A stretch of DNA of 64,000 nt from the NCBI RefSeq assembly GCF_021354595.1, contig NZ_JADWYJ010000003.1:620001-684000 (forward strand), given 5' to 3'. Numbering within the stretch: position 1 is the stretch's first letter; every line of letters begins with the position of its first letter. The notes beneath the pieces were generated by a model. That model ran no database searches. It saw only the letters and a program-made list of their open reading frames with translations, and was not told where the DNA came from. Below are positions 53,867-61,432 of the stretch, in pieces. The position numbers were made by a program, and so were the translations under genes. The DNA comes from Maribellus sp. CM-23 (lineage in GTDB: Bacteria > Bacteroidota > Bacteroidia > Bacteroidales > Prolixibacteraceae).

Positions 53867-54628
53867 ATGCTACACCGGTATTTTTTACAATTGAGTTACA
53901 ACGGAACGCGCTATCATGGCTGGCAGGTGCAGCCCAATGCGGTGTCGGTGCAGGAAACAATCGAAAAGGCGCTGTCGACGCTTTTGCGTGAGCCTGTGTC
54001 GGTTGTTGGCGCAGGGCGTACCGATACGGGGGTGCATGCTTCGTACTTCATCCTGCATTTCGATTTGCAAAAGCCGGTGGCTGCCGGGTACGACCTGGTG
54101 TACAAACTCAACAGTTATCTGCCGAACGACATTGCCGTACAGAAATGCTGGCCCGTAAGTGGAGAAGCGCACGCACGTTTTAGCGCCACTTCGCGTACTT
54201 ATCATTATTTTATTACCACCGAGAAAGACCCATTCTCGAGCGAAACGGCCTACCGCTACACGCTTCCGCTGGATGTGGAGAAAATGAACGAAGCAGCGCA
54301 AATGCTTTTCAATTACGAGGATTTTACCAGTTTCAGCCGTCTTCATACCGATGTAAAAACCAACAACTGCAAAATTTACCAGGCCGAATGGAAAAGAGAA
54401 GGGGCTCGGCTGGTGTTTGTGGTCAAGGCCGACCGTTTTTTGCGGAACATGGTGCGCGCCATTGTGGGTACCCTGCTCGAAGTAGGTAAGGGAAAGCTTT
54501 CGGTTGCGGAATTCTGTGCAATCATTGAACGGCAAGACCGTGGCGCCGCCGGAGCTTCAGCACCCGCGCACGGACTGTTTTTGGTGGATATTGAATACCC
54601 GGAGGCAATTACTCATTCAAAAATGTAA
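53867..54628 (+). CDS. truA: tRNA pseudouridine synthase A
   Basis: A 253-residue enzyme that makes pseudouridine at positions 38-40 of tRNA anticodon arms. The ATG at 53867 gives the standard N-terminus 'RYFLQLSYNGTRYHGWQVQP'. The catalytic Asp is in 'VVGAGRTDTGVHASYF'. Other motifs are 'ARFSATSRTYHYFI', 'FTSFSRLHTDVKTNN' and 'FLRNMVRAIVGTLLEVGKG'. A promoter -7 element TACCTTTG lies at 53841-53848. The gene is a single transcription unit between two repeat-rich stretches. Confidence 0.96.
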   Translation: MLHRYFLQLSYNGTRYHGWQVQPNAVSVQETIEKALSTLLREPVSVVGAGRTDTGVHASYFILHFDLQKPVAAGYDLVYKLNSYLPNDIAVQKCWPVSGEAHARFSATSRTYHYFITTEKDPFSSETAYRYTLPLDVEKMNEAAQMLFNYEDFTSFSRLHTDVKTNNCKIYQAEWKREGARLVFVVKADRFLRNMVRAIVGTLLEVGKGKLSVAEFCAIIERQDRGAAGASAPAHGLFLVDIEYPEAITHSKM

Positions 54629-54956
54629 GAATAGCTGCAAGCTACAAGTCGCAAGCTTTGAGCCAAGAGCAACGAGCTGCGAGCAACGAGCAAAACACAG
54701 CGATACGGCTTTACAGCAGAACTGTAACACAGATGATTGCCAAATTGCTAAACTGTTAAGTTAGAAAGGGCAAAGGGCATGGAGCAAAGAGCAAAAAGAA
54801 AGTAACGAGTAATAAGTATAGAATAGTGAGCTTCGAGCTACAAGCTTCCAACTTCCTACTTCTCGCATTAATGCGGGAATAAGTCATGAGCTGCGAGCTT
54901 TTACTGCATCACAGCTACACAGCAACACGACAGAACGGCAACACAACCATTTCAGG
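54629..54956. repeat. Repeat-rich intergenic region downstream of truA
   Basis: No gene is supported. Words of the type AGCTGCAAGCTACAAGT (54633-54649), GAGCAACGAGC, AGCTTCGAGCTACAAGC (54829-54845) and GAGCTGCGAGC recur. They are in inverted orientation to those before truA. A small inverted repeat GCATTAATGC lies at about 54866-54875. The stretch is most simply a degenerate non-coding repeat island. Confidence 0.5.
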
Positions 54957-55673
54957 TTAGCCTACTTTTACGCCAAACAAATAACCAACGATGGCGGTCA
55001 TTCCCATGGCGGCAGTTCCCCAAAAGGTTATGCGAACAATGGCTTTCCATATTTTTGATCCGCCTGTTCGGGCCGATAGAGCACCCATGACGGCCAGGAA
55101 TACTATCGAAAAGACGTAGAGCGAATACTCCATGTATTTTAAGGGAAAAAAGATGGCGACCAGCAAAGGCAATATGCCACCTGCCATAAACGAAAGGGCA
55201 GAAGCAAGTGCGGCCTGAACCGGGTTAGCCTGGTTGAGCTCGTGTATGCCAAGTTCGTCGCGCACATGGGCCGCGAGCGCATCTTTTTCGGTCATTTCGG
55301 TAGCTACGAGCAGGGCGGTTTCTTTTTTTAGGCCCCGTTTTTCATAAATAGCAGCCAGGTATTTTAATTCACCTTCGGGGTCTTCTTCCAGTTCCTGTTT
55401 CTCGCGTTCAATGTCTGCTTTTTCGAGGTCGGTTTGCGAACTTACTGAAACATATTCGCCGGCGGCCATCGATAAAGCTCCGGCAACCAAGCCGGCTACT
55501 GCCGCCAATACAACCGGTTCGCGGGTGCTGCTGGCAGCGGCCACCCCAATAGCGATACTGGCTGTTGATAAAATGCCGTCGTTGGCTCCCAACACTGCTG
55601 CTCTGAGCCAATTGCTCCGGTGTACAAAATGTGGTGATAAATATTCTTCCAGGTCCAGTTTAAAGTATGTCAT
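54957..55673 (-). CDS. VIT1/CCC1-family iron or manganese transporter
   Basis: A 238-residue membrane protein. Diagnostic N-terminus: 'SPHFVHRSNWLRAAVLGANDGI' followed by 'LSTASIAIGVAAA', then 'GLVAGALSMAAGEYVSVSSQ' in helix 2. The cytosolic metal-binding linker with acidic helix 'ELEEDPEGELKYLAAIYEKRGLKKE' and three more helices ('MAGGILPLLVAIFFPL', 'VFSIVFLAVMGALSA', 'MGMTAIVGYLFGV') complete the VIT1/CCC1 fold. It removes excess Fe2+ or Mn2+ from the cytosol. Full length, no partner genes nearby. Confidence 0.92.
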   Translation of the reverse strand: MTYFKLDLEEYLSPHFVHRSNWLRAAVLGANDGILSTASIAIGVAAASSTREPVVLAAVAGLVAGALSMAAGEYVSVSSQTDLEKADIEREKQELEEDPEGELKYLAAIYEKRGLKKETALLVATEMTEKDALAAHVRDELGIHELNQANPVQAALASALSFMAGGILPLLVAIFFPLKYMEYSLYVFSIVFLAVMGALSARTGGSKIWKAIVRITFWGTAAMGMTAIVGYLFGVKVG

Positions 55674-55999
55674 TTTCTTTCAGTCTTTGAGAGACCAAAA
55701 GTGCAAATATTTTTTGTTCTACAATCGAACCGGAAGGAGGAACCGGGTTTTGTTAACAAAGACAATCATTCATTTTAAGAACTTTACCGGTGGTTCGGAA
55801 CAAGGTTGTGTTTAAATCAGTGAGACTATGATTTTGTTTTTCAGAATCATTTAGCCGAACTGATCCCGAGCGACAGACGAGGGATCTCATGGGTTATATT
55901 TCCCGCACCTAGGTGCGAGTAAAAATAAGATTATCCAATGTGATACCTCGTCAGCTTGCTGCGAGGAGTTTCATTTTTAGCAGAAAGAAGGACGTCGAC
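55674..55999. other. Intergenic region with a dispersed repeat
   Basis: No gene seen. It contains copy 2 of the 44-bp dispersed repeat at 55818-55861 and several small inverted repeats, for example CGCACCTAGGTGCG at about 55904-55917 and a CTCGTCAGC...GCGAGGAG stem at about 55948-55970. The region looks like a patch of short non-coding repeats ahead of the first cobalamin-controlled promoter. Confidence 0.45.
55818..55861 (+). repeat. Dispersed 44-bp intergenic repeat, copy 2
   Basis: Matches 34514-34557 at about 35 of 44 positions. It lies in a non-coding stretch rich in small inverted repeats and continues into TGATCCCGAGCGACAG-type sequence that copy 1 does not share clearly. Confidence 0.5.
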
Positions 56000-56031
56000 T
56001 TGCATAAATAAAAAGTTCGTGACTATCTTTG
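56000..56031 (+). promoter_or_regulatory. Promoter of the btuF-cobO operon
   Basis: TTG at 56000-56002, exactly 21 bp, then TATCTTTG (TAnnTTTG) at 56024-56031. Spacing and motif match the primary-sigma promoter of Bacteroidota. The same arrangement is at 57790-57821, so the promoter was copied with the riboswitch. Confidence 0.75.
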
Positions 56032-56033
56032 CC

Positions 56034-56349
56034 TGCGAATTTTGGTTCGAATGTTCATGGATCATGAACACGATGAAAAGGGAATCCGGTGATCCGTCAG
56101 TTGACAGAAAATCCGGAGCTGTACCCGCAGCTGTGAATCCCATCCGTCAGCTGACGGATTGTGTTGTTGAACTGCAAGCCACTGTTCGTCACCCGACGGA
56201 TGGGAAGGCTCAACAACCGGGATAAGCCAGAAGACCTGCCACAATTCGTACTTATTAATTAAGCTTCGGGATAAAAGCTTGAGAAATATTCGACAAGTAT
56301 TTTTCACTGGTTTATCCAAAGCTCCTTAAAAATTATTGACATGAGGAGG
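56034..56349 (+). promoter_or_regulatory. Cobalamin riboswitch 1 and its start-codon-trapping platform
   Basis: The aptamer is recognised by 'GGTTCGAATGTTCAT', 'GGGAATCCGGTG', 'GGAGCTGTACCCGCAGCTG' and the closing B12 box AGCCAGAAGACCTGCC (56225-56240). Two peripheral loops hold palindromic inserts (56092-56105 and 56142-56159). The expression platform runs from a conserved AAGCTT-type hairpin (about 56260-56279) to codon 3 of btuF: CTCCTT (56322-56327) can pair with GAGGAG (56343-56348), putting the AUG in the loop. Binding of a corrinoid is expected to lower expression of btuF and cobO. Confidence 0.92.
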
Positions 56350-57147
56350 TTTGTATTTTTGTTTCTGTCATTGATTTCAGTTACTGTTTTTTCGCAGGAA
56401 GTGAAGCGGGTGGTTTCGCTCGCCCCGTCGGTTACCGACAATATTTATCTGCTTGGCGGCAACCACCGCCTGGTAGGTTGCACCAGCTACTGTTTGCGGG
56501 CAGTAGATGACGGTGTGGCACAGGTGGGCTCGGCCGTTCAGGTGAACGTAGAGAAAGTGTTTGCACTGCGCCCCGACCTGGTGATAACCATGCAGCTAAC
56601 CAAGCCGCAAGATATCGAGAGCCTGCGAAAACTGGGCATTCGGGTGGAAGTGATGCATACACCCAAAAGTTTTGAAGAGATTTGCGAGCAGACCATGACC
56701 ATCGCACAATTGATTGGCTTAAGCGATAAGGCAGAAGAGATTGTAAACAATGCGAAACAACGGGTGGCCGAAATAAGGCAGCTATCGCGCTCCTTACCTT
56801 CGGGCAAAGTGTTTTTTCAGATTGGTGCCAGTCCCATTTATACGGTACTGCAGAATACTTATATGAACGACTATATTACTTCCTGCGGGGCCACCAATAT
56901 TGCCGAAGGTTTGAAGGTTGGCACTTTGTCGCGCGAAAGTGTGGTGTTGAAAAAGCCAGATGTGATCATTATTGCCGAAATGGGAGGCTACGGTAAAAAC
57001 GAAAAGGAAGTTTGGGAAACGTATGGTTCCATTCCCGCGGTGAAAAACGGAAAGGTTTTTCTGATTTCTTCTGAAACTTCGTGTAGCCCGAGTCCCGTAA
57101 ACTTTGTAAGTGCGCTCGAAGATGTTTACCGGTTCATCAAAAACTAA
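56341..57147 (+). CDS. btuF: BtuF-like corrinoid-binding protein of an ABC importer
   Basis: A 268-residue periplasmic binding protein with a signal peptide ending 'VFSQ'. Typical class III features are 'KRVVSLAPSVTDNIYLLGGN', 'LVGCTSYC', the long linker helix 'SFEEICEQTMTIAQLIGLSD' and 'RESVVLKKPDVIIIAEMGG'. Its position directly after a cobalamin riboswitch and 4 bp before cobO identifies the ligand as corrinoid. No BtuC/D genes are in the window. Codons 2 and 3 (AGG AGG) take part in the riboswitch hairpin. Confidence 0.88.
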   Translation: MRRFVFLFLSLISVTVFSQEVKRVVSLAPSVTDNIYLLGGNHRLVGCTSYCLRAVDDGVAQVGSAVQVNVEKVFALRPDLVITMQLTKPQDIESLRKLGIRVEVMHTPKSFEEICEQTMTIAQLIGLSDKAEEIVNNAKQRVAEIRQLSRSLPSGKVFFQIGASPIYTVLQNTYMNDYITSCGATNIAEGLKVGTLSRESVVLKKPDVIIIAEMGGYGKNEKEVWETYGSIPAVKNGKVFLISSETSCSPSPVNFVSALEDVYRFIKN

Positions 57148-57151
57148 ACAA

Positions 57152-57679
57152 ATGGAAAAGGGATTGGTACACATTTACACCGGCGACGGAAAAGGAAAAA
57201 CAAGTGCAGCGGTTGGTTTGGCTATTCGAGCCTACGGACACGATTTAAAGGTTGCTTATGCTTGTTTTATGAAACGACCTGGTTTATACGGTTATAACGA
57301 AATAAATGTCCTGCGAAAACTTGGTGCAATGGTATTTGTTTTTACCGAAGGACATCCGTTTTTTAACCGGAGTATTAACCTGGAAAAGTTAAAAAAGGAC
57401 ATTGAAATTGCCCTGCAACAGCTTCAATTGCTTATTCATTCAGAAAAGATTGACTTGCTGATTATGGATGAAATACTGATTGCAGTGAGGGACGGCTTCC
57501 TGGAGGAACAAAGACTCGTCGATTTTATCGGGGATAAACCCGAGGTCTGTGAACTGGTGCTTACCGGAAGGGGAGCCACCGCCGGATTAAAGGAACTGGC
57601 GGATTATGTGACAAATTTAACCAAGGAGAAACATCCCTTCGACCGGGGAATTCGCAGCCGGGAAGGAATAGAGTACTGA
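57152..57679 (+). CDS. cobO: Cob(I)yrinic acid a,c-diamide adenosyltransferase (CobO/BtuR type)
   Basis: A 175-residue ATP:corrinoid adenosyltransferase. The ATG at 57152 is used because it opens straight into 'GLVHIYTGDGKGKTSAAVGL', the P-loop of the BtuR/CobO family; the earlier frame from 57110 reads through the end of btuF. Other signatures are 'YACFMKRPGLYGYNEINVL', 'LLIMDEILIAVRDGFL' and 'VCELVLTGRGA'. It attaches the adenosyl group to imported corrinoids, the first step of salvage. Located 4 bp after btuF in the riboswitch-controlled operon. Confidence 0.93.
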   Translation: MEKGLVHIYTGDGKGKTSAAVGLAIRAYGHDLKVAYACFMKRPGLYGYNEINVLRKLGAMVFVFTEGHPFFNRSINLEKLKKDIEIALQQLQLLIHSEKIDLLIMDEILIAVRDGFLEEQRLVDFIGDKPEVCELVLTGRGATAGLKELADYVTNLTKEKHPFDRGIRSREGIEY

Positions 57680-57789
57680 TTGATTTTCAGTGCAAAAGAA
57701 AGTGTCGGGCTGGTTTGGTTTTTCTCTTTCAGGTTGAGTTTTTCCGCAATAAAACATTGTTAACAAAAGAAGGAAACAATCAACAATGC

Positions 57790-57821
57790 TTGCACAGTAG
57801 AAAAGTTTGTGTTTATCTTTG
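57790..57821 (+). promoter_or_regulatory. Promoter of the btuB operon
   Basis: TTG at 57790-57792, 21 bp, TATCTTTG at 57814-57821. Same elements and spacing as the promoter at 56000-56031, showing duplication of promoter plus leader. Confidence 0.75.
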
Positions 57822-57823
57822 TC

Positions 57824-58199
57824 AGCGAATTTTGGTTCGAATGTTCATACATCATGAACACGATGAAAAGGGAATCCGGTGTAAAACCGGAGCTGTACCC
57901 GCAGCTGTAAGTTCTAGTTTTTCTTAAGATTTGTGAGTGTTACAAACAAATTTTTAGAAAAGCAGAATCCCGAAAAAAATCAAACGAAGTGATGGTTTTC
58001 GAGGGATCTGTAACAAACTGACTTTTCTTACACCATTATCTGTCGGTTGACAGATGAGAAGGTCTAAGTCAGAGAACAAGCCAGAAGACCTGCCACAATT
58101 CCTGTTAAATAATTAAGCTTCGGGATAAAAAGCTTGAGAAATATTCAAAAGTATTTTTCACTGATATCCAAAGCTCCTTAAAAAAGTTTAGATGAGGAG
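57824..58199 (+). promoter_or_regulatory. Cobalamin riboswitch 2 and its start-codon-trapping platform
   Basis: The 5' part is nearly identical to riboswitch 1 ('GCGAATTTTGGTTCGAATG', 'GATGAAAAGGGAATCCGGTG'), with the classical short 'CCGGTGTAAAACCGGAGC' loop and the B12 box AGCCAGAAGACCTGCC (58079-58094). A much larger peripheral arm of about 150 nt lies between the core and the B12 box, including a palindrome at 58038-58055. The platform again has the AAGCTT hairpin and CTCCTT (58174-58179) able to pair with GAGGAG (58194-58199), capturing the AUG of btuB in the loop. Confidence 0.9.
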
Positions 58200-60120
58200 G
58201 TTTGTAATTTTTGGGATGTTCATGTTGGCTGCAGTGTGTGCTGCTGGCCAGGAATACAGTTCTGTTTTTGATACCATCAGTATTGATGAGATAACTACCT
58301 ATGGAAACTATAAAAAATTCCAGGCCGGATCGAAAATAGAAGCCCTGTCTGCAGAGCAAATATCTTCTGTTCAGGAAGGTGGTATAGAGCAACTATTAAT
58401 GCGTTTCACTCCCATCTATGTGAAATCGAATGCCGGAGGTCTGGCTACCGTGCATATTCGGGGAACTGCTGCCGATCATACCAGTGTTATGTTTGGCGGA
58501 ATAAATATTAATTCCTTGACACTCGGGCATTCTGACCTTTCTGGAATCACCTCCTTTTTGTTTGATAAACTGGAACTCCAGTATGGGAGTTCTGCCGCCT
58601 TGAATGGCTCAGGCGCCATTGGTGGTGCTATTTACCTGGGCACACAAAACAACTGGACGGATGGGGTGAGAGTGAATGCCAAATACTCGTTCGGGTCGTT
58701 TGGAGAACGTTTATACGGAGCCAAAGTTTATTTGGGAAATGGCAAATGGGAATCGGTGACAAAGCTGTTAAAATACAAAACTGATAATGATTTCCCGTAT
58801 ATCAATTATTCCGGCTTTGGCAACCAAAATGGAACAAAAGAGATACAAGATGGCGCTGCCATTGACAACAAAGGAATTATTCAGGAATTTAATTATTTGT
58901 TTGGCCCCGATGAGTATTTCAAATCAATGGTTTGGATTGCCGATAACTGGCATGAAATACAGCCAGAGATAGGGGAGACAGCCGGAACCGTCACCGAACT
59001 GAAAGATAACAATATCCGCTTTTGGGGGGAATACCGCAATGAAAACCATCTACTGAAATTCAACCTGGGGGCAGGATATGTGCGGGATAATCAGGTTTAT
59101 AATAATGACGCTGCCCAGCGAATTAAAACCGACAGGTTGATCGGCGATTTTAATGTAAAGCACCAGTTGTGCGATAATTTAGAATACAAAGTAGGTGTGA
59201 AATACAAACTTATTGTTCCAGATGTTTATTCCTATTCCGACACAGTCAATTTTAACGAGCACAATGCTGACCTTTACCTTACCTGGTTTTATCAGCCATT
59301 TGACAATTTTAAAACAACCATTAACCTGCGGCAGCAGTTGGTCAGTAATTTTACCGCACCTTTTACTCCCGCTTTGGGGGGAGAATATACCTGGATAAAA
59401 AGCTCGGGAACAGTCTTATCTTCGTTATTTAATGTTTCGAGAAGTTATCGGATTCCGACGTTAAATGATCGTTTTTGGCCAACTTCGGCCAACCCGCTCG
59501 GAACACCTGGTTTAAAACCTGAGGAAGGGTTTACCGCTGAAGTAGGTATAGATTACAAATACCAAAAATCAGGATTTAAGTCGCAGGTAAAACTGAACTT
59601 TTTCTACCTCAATATAAAAAATTGGCTGGAATGGCGTAACAGCAATGGCCCGATCCCGGTAAATCTGGAAAAAGTAATCAGCAAAGGAATTGAGTTACAC
59701 GCGCATGCCACACAAAATTGGGGGGAATTTACTTCAACACTTTCAGGTAATTATACCTATAACCCGTCAACGAAAGTGGAAAAAGGCAAGCCCGACCAGC
59801 AGTTGATTTATATTCCGGTTAATATGTTCAATGTATATTACCAGCTTAAGTATAACAAGTGGTTGCTGATGATCGATGGGAGTTACACCGGAGAACGTTA
59901 CTATCATTACATTTCCAAATCAACGCAAGTGCGAAAATCTCTTGAGCCCTATTTTCTTACAAACGGTGTAATTCAATATTCTTTTAAAATAAAAGAACAA
60001 GATTTTGCCACAAACTTTTCAGTAAACAACATTTTTGATCTAAGCTATCAGAATCAACGAAATTATGCCATGCCAGGAATCAATTTCAGGGTAGGAATAA
60101 CGATGAATATCAACATGTAA
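58192..60120 (+). CDS. btuB: BtuB-like TonB-dependent corrinoid receptor
   Basis: A 642-residue outer-membrane receptor with signal peptide ending 'VCAAGQ'. It has a plug ('GGIEQLLMRFTPIYVKSNAG', 'ATVHIRGTAADHTSVMFGGI', 'LELQYGSSAALNGSGAIGGA') and a 22-strand-type barrel ending 'NFRVGITMNINM'. The size and absence of a carboxypeptidase-like domain match BtuB, and the cobalamin riboswitch directly upstream fixes the substrate class. It is followed after 19 bp by a BtuG-like lipoprotein. The first five codons are the same as those of btuF because they belong to the copied leader. Confidence 0.92.
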   Translation: MRRFVIFGMFMLAAVCAAGQEYSSVFDTISIDEITTYGNYKKFQAGSKIEALSAEQISSVQEGGIEQLLMRFTPIYVKSNAGGLATVHIRGTAADHTSVMFGGININSLTLGHSDLSGITSFLFDKLELQYGSSAALNGSGAIGGAIYLGTQNNWTDGVRVNAKYSFGSFGERLYGAKVYLGNGKWESVTKLLKYKTDNDFPYINYSGFGNQNGTKEIQDGAAIDNKGIIQEFNYLFGPDEYFKSMVWIADNWHEIQPEIGETAGTVTELKDNNIRFWGEYRNENHLLKFNLGAGYVRDNQVYNNDAAQRIKTDRLIGDFNVKHQLCDNLEYKVGVKYKLIVPDVYSYSDTVNFNEHNADLYLTWFYQPFDNFKTTINLRQQLVSNFTAPFTPALGGEYTWIKSSGTVLSSLFNVSRSYRIPTLNDRFWPTSANPLGTPGLKPEEGFTAEVGIDYKYQKSGFKSQVKLNFFYLNIKNWLEWRNSNGPIPVNLEKVISKGIELHAHATQNWGEFTSTLSGNYTYNPSTKVEKGKPDQQLIYIPVNMFNVYYQLKYNKWLLMIDGSYTGERYYHYISKSTQVRKSLEPYFLTNGVIQYSFKIKEQDFATNFSVNNIFDLSYQNQRNYAMPGINFRVGITMNINM

Positions 60121-60139
60121 AATATTAAAATTTAGGATT

Positions 60140-61222
60140 ATGAAACGACTTTTTAACTATCTGCTGCTTTGTACTGTAACCGCATTATTGTTTACAGCCT
60201 GTAGTAAGGACGATGATGGCCCGGATTTGCCTGTTTCCGACGAAATTTCCGGTTTTTATTTCTTTAACTATGGCGGAAGCAGCCAGGGAACTGTAACGAA
60301 ATATGATTACAACAAGGATTCTGTTGTAAACTATTATTACGAGGCACAAAACGGTGTTGAGTTAAATTCGAATATACAGTATGCCTATGAATACAACGAT
60401 AAGATTTACTTGATGGGAAACGGTGTTGATCAGGTAATCGTTGTAGGACACGATTTTGTACAGACAGGAGAAGGAATTTCTGATAGTATCATTAGCCCTC
60501 GCTATTGTATCGCTAATGGAGATTATCTGTATATTTCCTGTTGGGGAGGAGACGTATGGAACGATGAAAGTGTTTCATACATTGCAAAGATGAACATTAA
60601 GACTCAAACTGTTGAAAAGAAGATTCGCATAGCAGGTGGCCCGGAAGGATTGGCAATTGCCAACGGAAATCTTTATGCTGCGTTAAACTACAAAGATAGT
60701 GTGGCCGTTACGAGTTTGAGCAACAATGCAGTTTCTTATATCGCAACACCTGCAGTTACTTCTTACTTTGTAAAAGATAAAAACGATAATCTGTATGTGT
60801 CTCTTCTAAGTACATACAATGATTACTCTTCTTCAACAGGACTTGGGTACATCAATACGAGCAACAATACCTTGCAAGCAACCTATGCACTCGGAGGGGT
60901 AAGCAGCGGGTACAGTTCCATTCTTGCCCCCAACCGTGATTTGTCTGTAATTTATGTTCTTGCAACCTCTTGGGGTGAGCCGGCATCGATATATGCTTTT
61001 GATACCACAACCAAAGAGTTTACTCCGTTTATTGAAAACCTTACCGGAACCAATGGAATGTTTGTGGATCCTCGGGATAATGAGGATAAGATCTATGTTT
61101 TTGGGGCTGAAAGTTATTCTGAACCCGGAACCGTAGATATTTATACAACCGAAGGAACTTACGTTAGCCAGTTCGACTGTGGAATATCTCCCTATTGGGC
61201 TATTTTTCTGAAAAAAGAATAA
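60140..61222 (+). CDS. BtuG-like beta-propeller surface lipoprotein (DUF5074-type)
   Basis: A 360-residue lipoprotein with lipobox 'LLFTAC'. It is a seven-bladed-type propeller with repeats such as 'YAYEYNDKIYLMGNGVDQVI', 'PRYCIANGDYLYISCWGGDV', 'GPEGLAIANGNLYAALNYKD' and 'GTNGMFVDPRDNEDKIYVFG'. In gut Bacteroides the surface lipoprotein BtuG, which binds cobalamin with very high affinity, has this build and sits next to btuB. Here it begins 19 bp after btuB under the same riboswitch, so the same role is likely. Sequence-level identity to BtuG was not tested. Confidence 0.75.
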   Translation: MKRLFNYLLLCTVTALLFTACSKDDDGPDLPVSDEISGFYFFNYGGSSQGTVTKYDYNKDSVVNYYYEAQNGVELNSNIQYAYEYNDKIYLMGNGVDQVIVVGHDFVQTGEGISDSIISPRYCIANGDYLYISCWGGDVWNDESVSYIAKMNIKTQTVEKKIRIAGGPEGLAIANGNLYAALNYKDSVAVTSLSNNAVSYIATPAVTSYFVKDKNDNLYVSLLSTYNDYSSSTGLGYINTSNNTLQATYALGGVSSGYSSILAPNRDLSVIYVLATSWGEPASIYAFDTTTKEFTPFIENLTGTNGMFVDPRDNEDKIYVFGAESYSEPGTVDIYTTEGTYVSQFDCGISPYWAIFLKKE

Positions 61223-61273
61223 AAGCTGTCAGAATAAACATCTTCATGTATTATAGTTCATTTTGAAAATCGT

Positions 61274-61318
61274 AAAAAACCGGGATAGTTTGGCTGTTCA
61301 GGCCGCTTCCGGTTTTTT
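61274..61318 (+). terminator. Terminator of the btuB operon
   Basis: AAAAACCGG (61275-61283) and CCGGTTTTT (61309-61317) form a stem with a 25-base arm loop that contains further pairing, followed by T and A. It lies 52 bp after the stop of the BtuG-like gene. Confidence 0.75.
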
Positions 61319-61358
61319 AATCGAAAAGCCTTGAGACAAAATTCAAAATATGATTGCT

Positions 61359-61421
61359 TAAGTTTGGTACTGAAAAGTACCGGATTGTAGAATGGCCCCC
61401 GACAGAGGTTGGGGGTTTTTT
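61359..61421 (+). promoter_or_regulatory. Leader of cobU with a terminator-like hairpin
   Basis: A possible -7 element TAAGTTTG lies at 61359-61366. After it CCCCCGAC (61396-61403) pairs with GTTGGGGG (61408-61415), loop AGAG, followed by TTTTTT (61416-61421). This has the form of a rho-independent terminator, yet it ends 11 bp before the cobU ATG. It might be an attenuator that controls read-through into cobU, or a backup terminator for the btuB operon. No cobalamin aptamer was seen here. Confidence 0.5.
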
Positions 61422-61432
61422 AATTGAACAGA

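Noticed and set aside
53885..54535. Reverse frame of 216 codons opposite truA
   Set aside because: truA is unmistakable on the other strand; the shadow frame has no family features.
56034..56060. tRNA-like GGTTCGAAT word in the leaders
   Set aside because: The word belongs to the cobalamin aptamer; there is no acceptor stem or anticodon arm, and it occurs identically in both riboswitch leaders.
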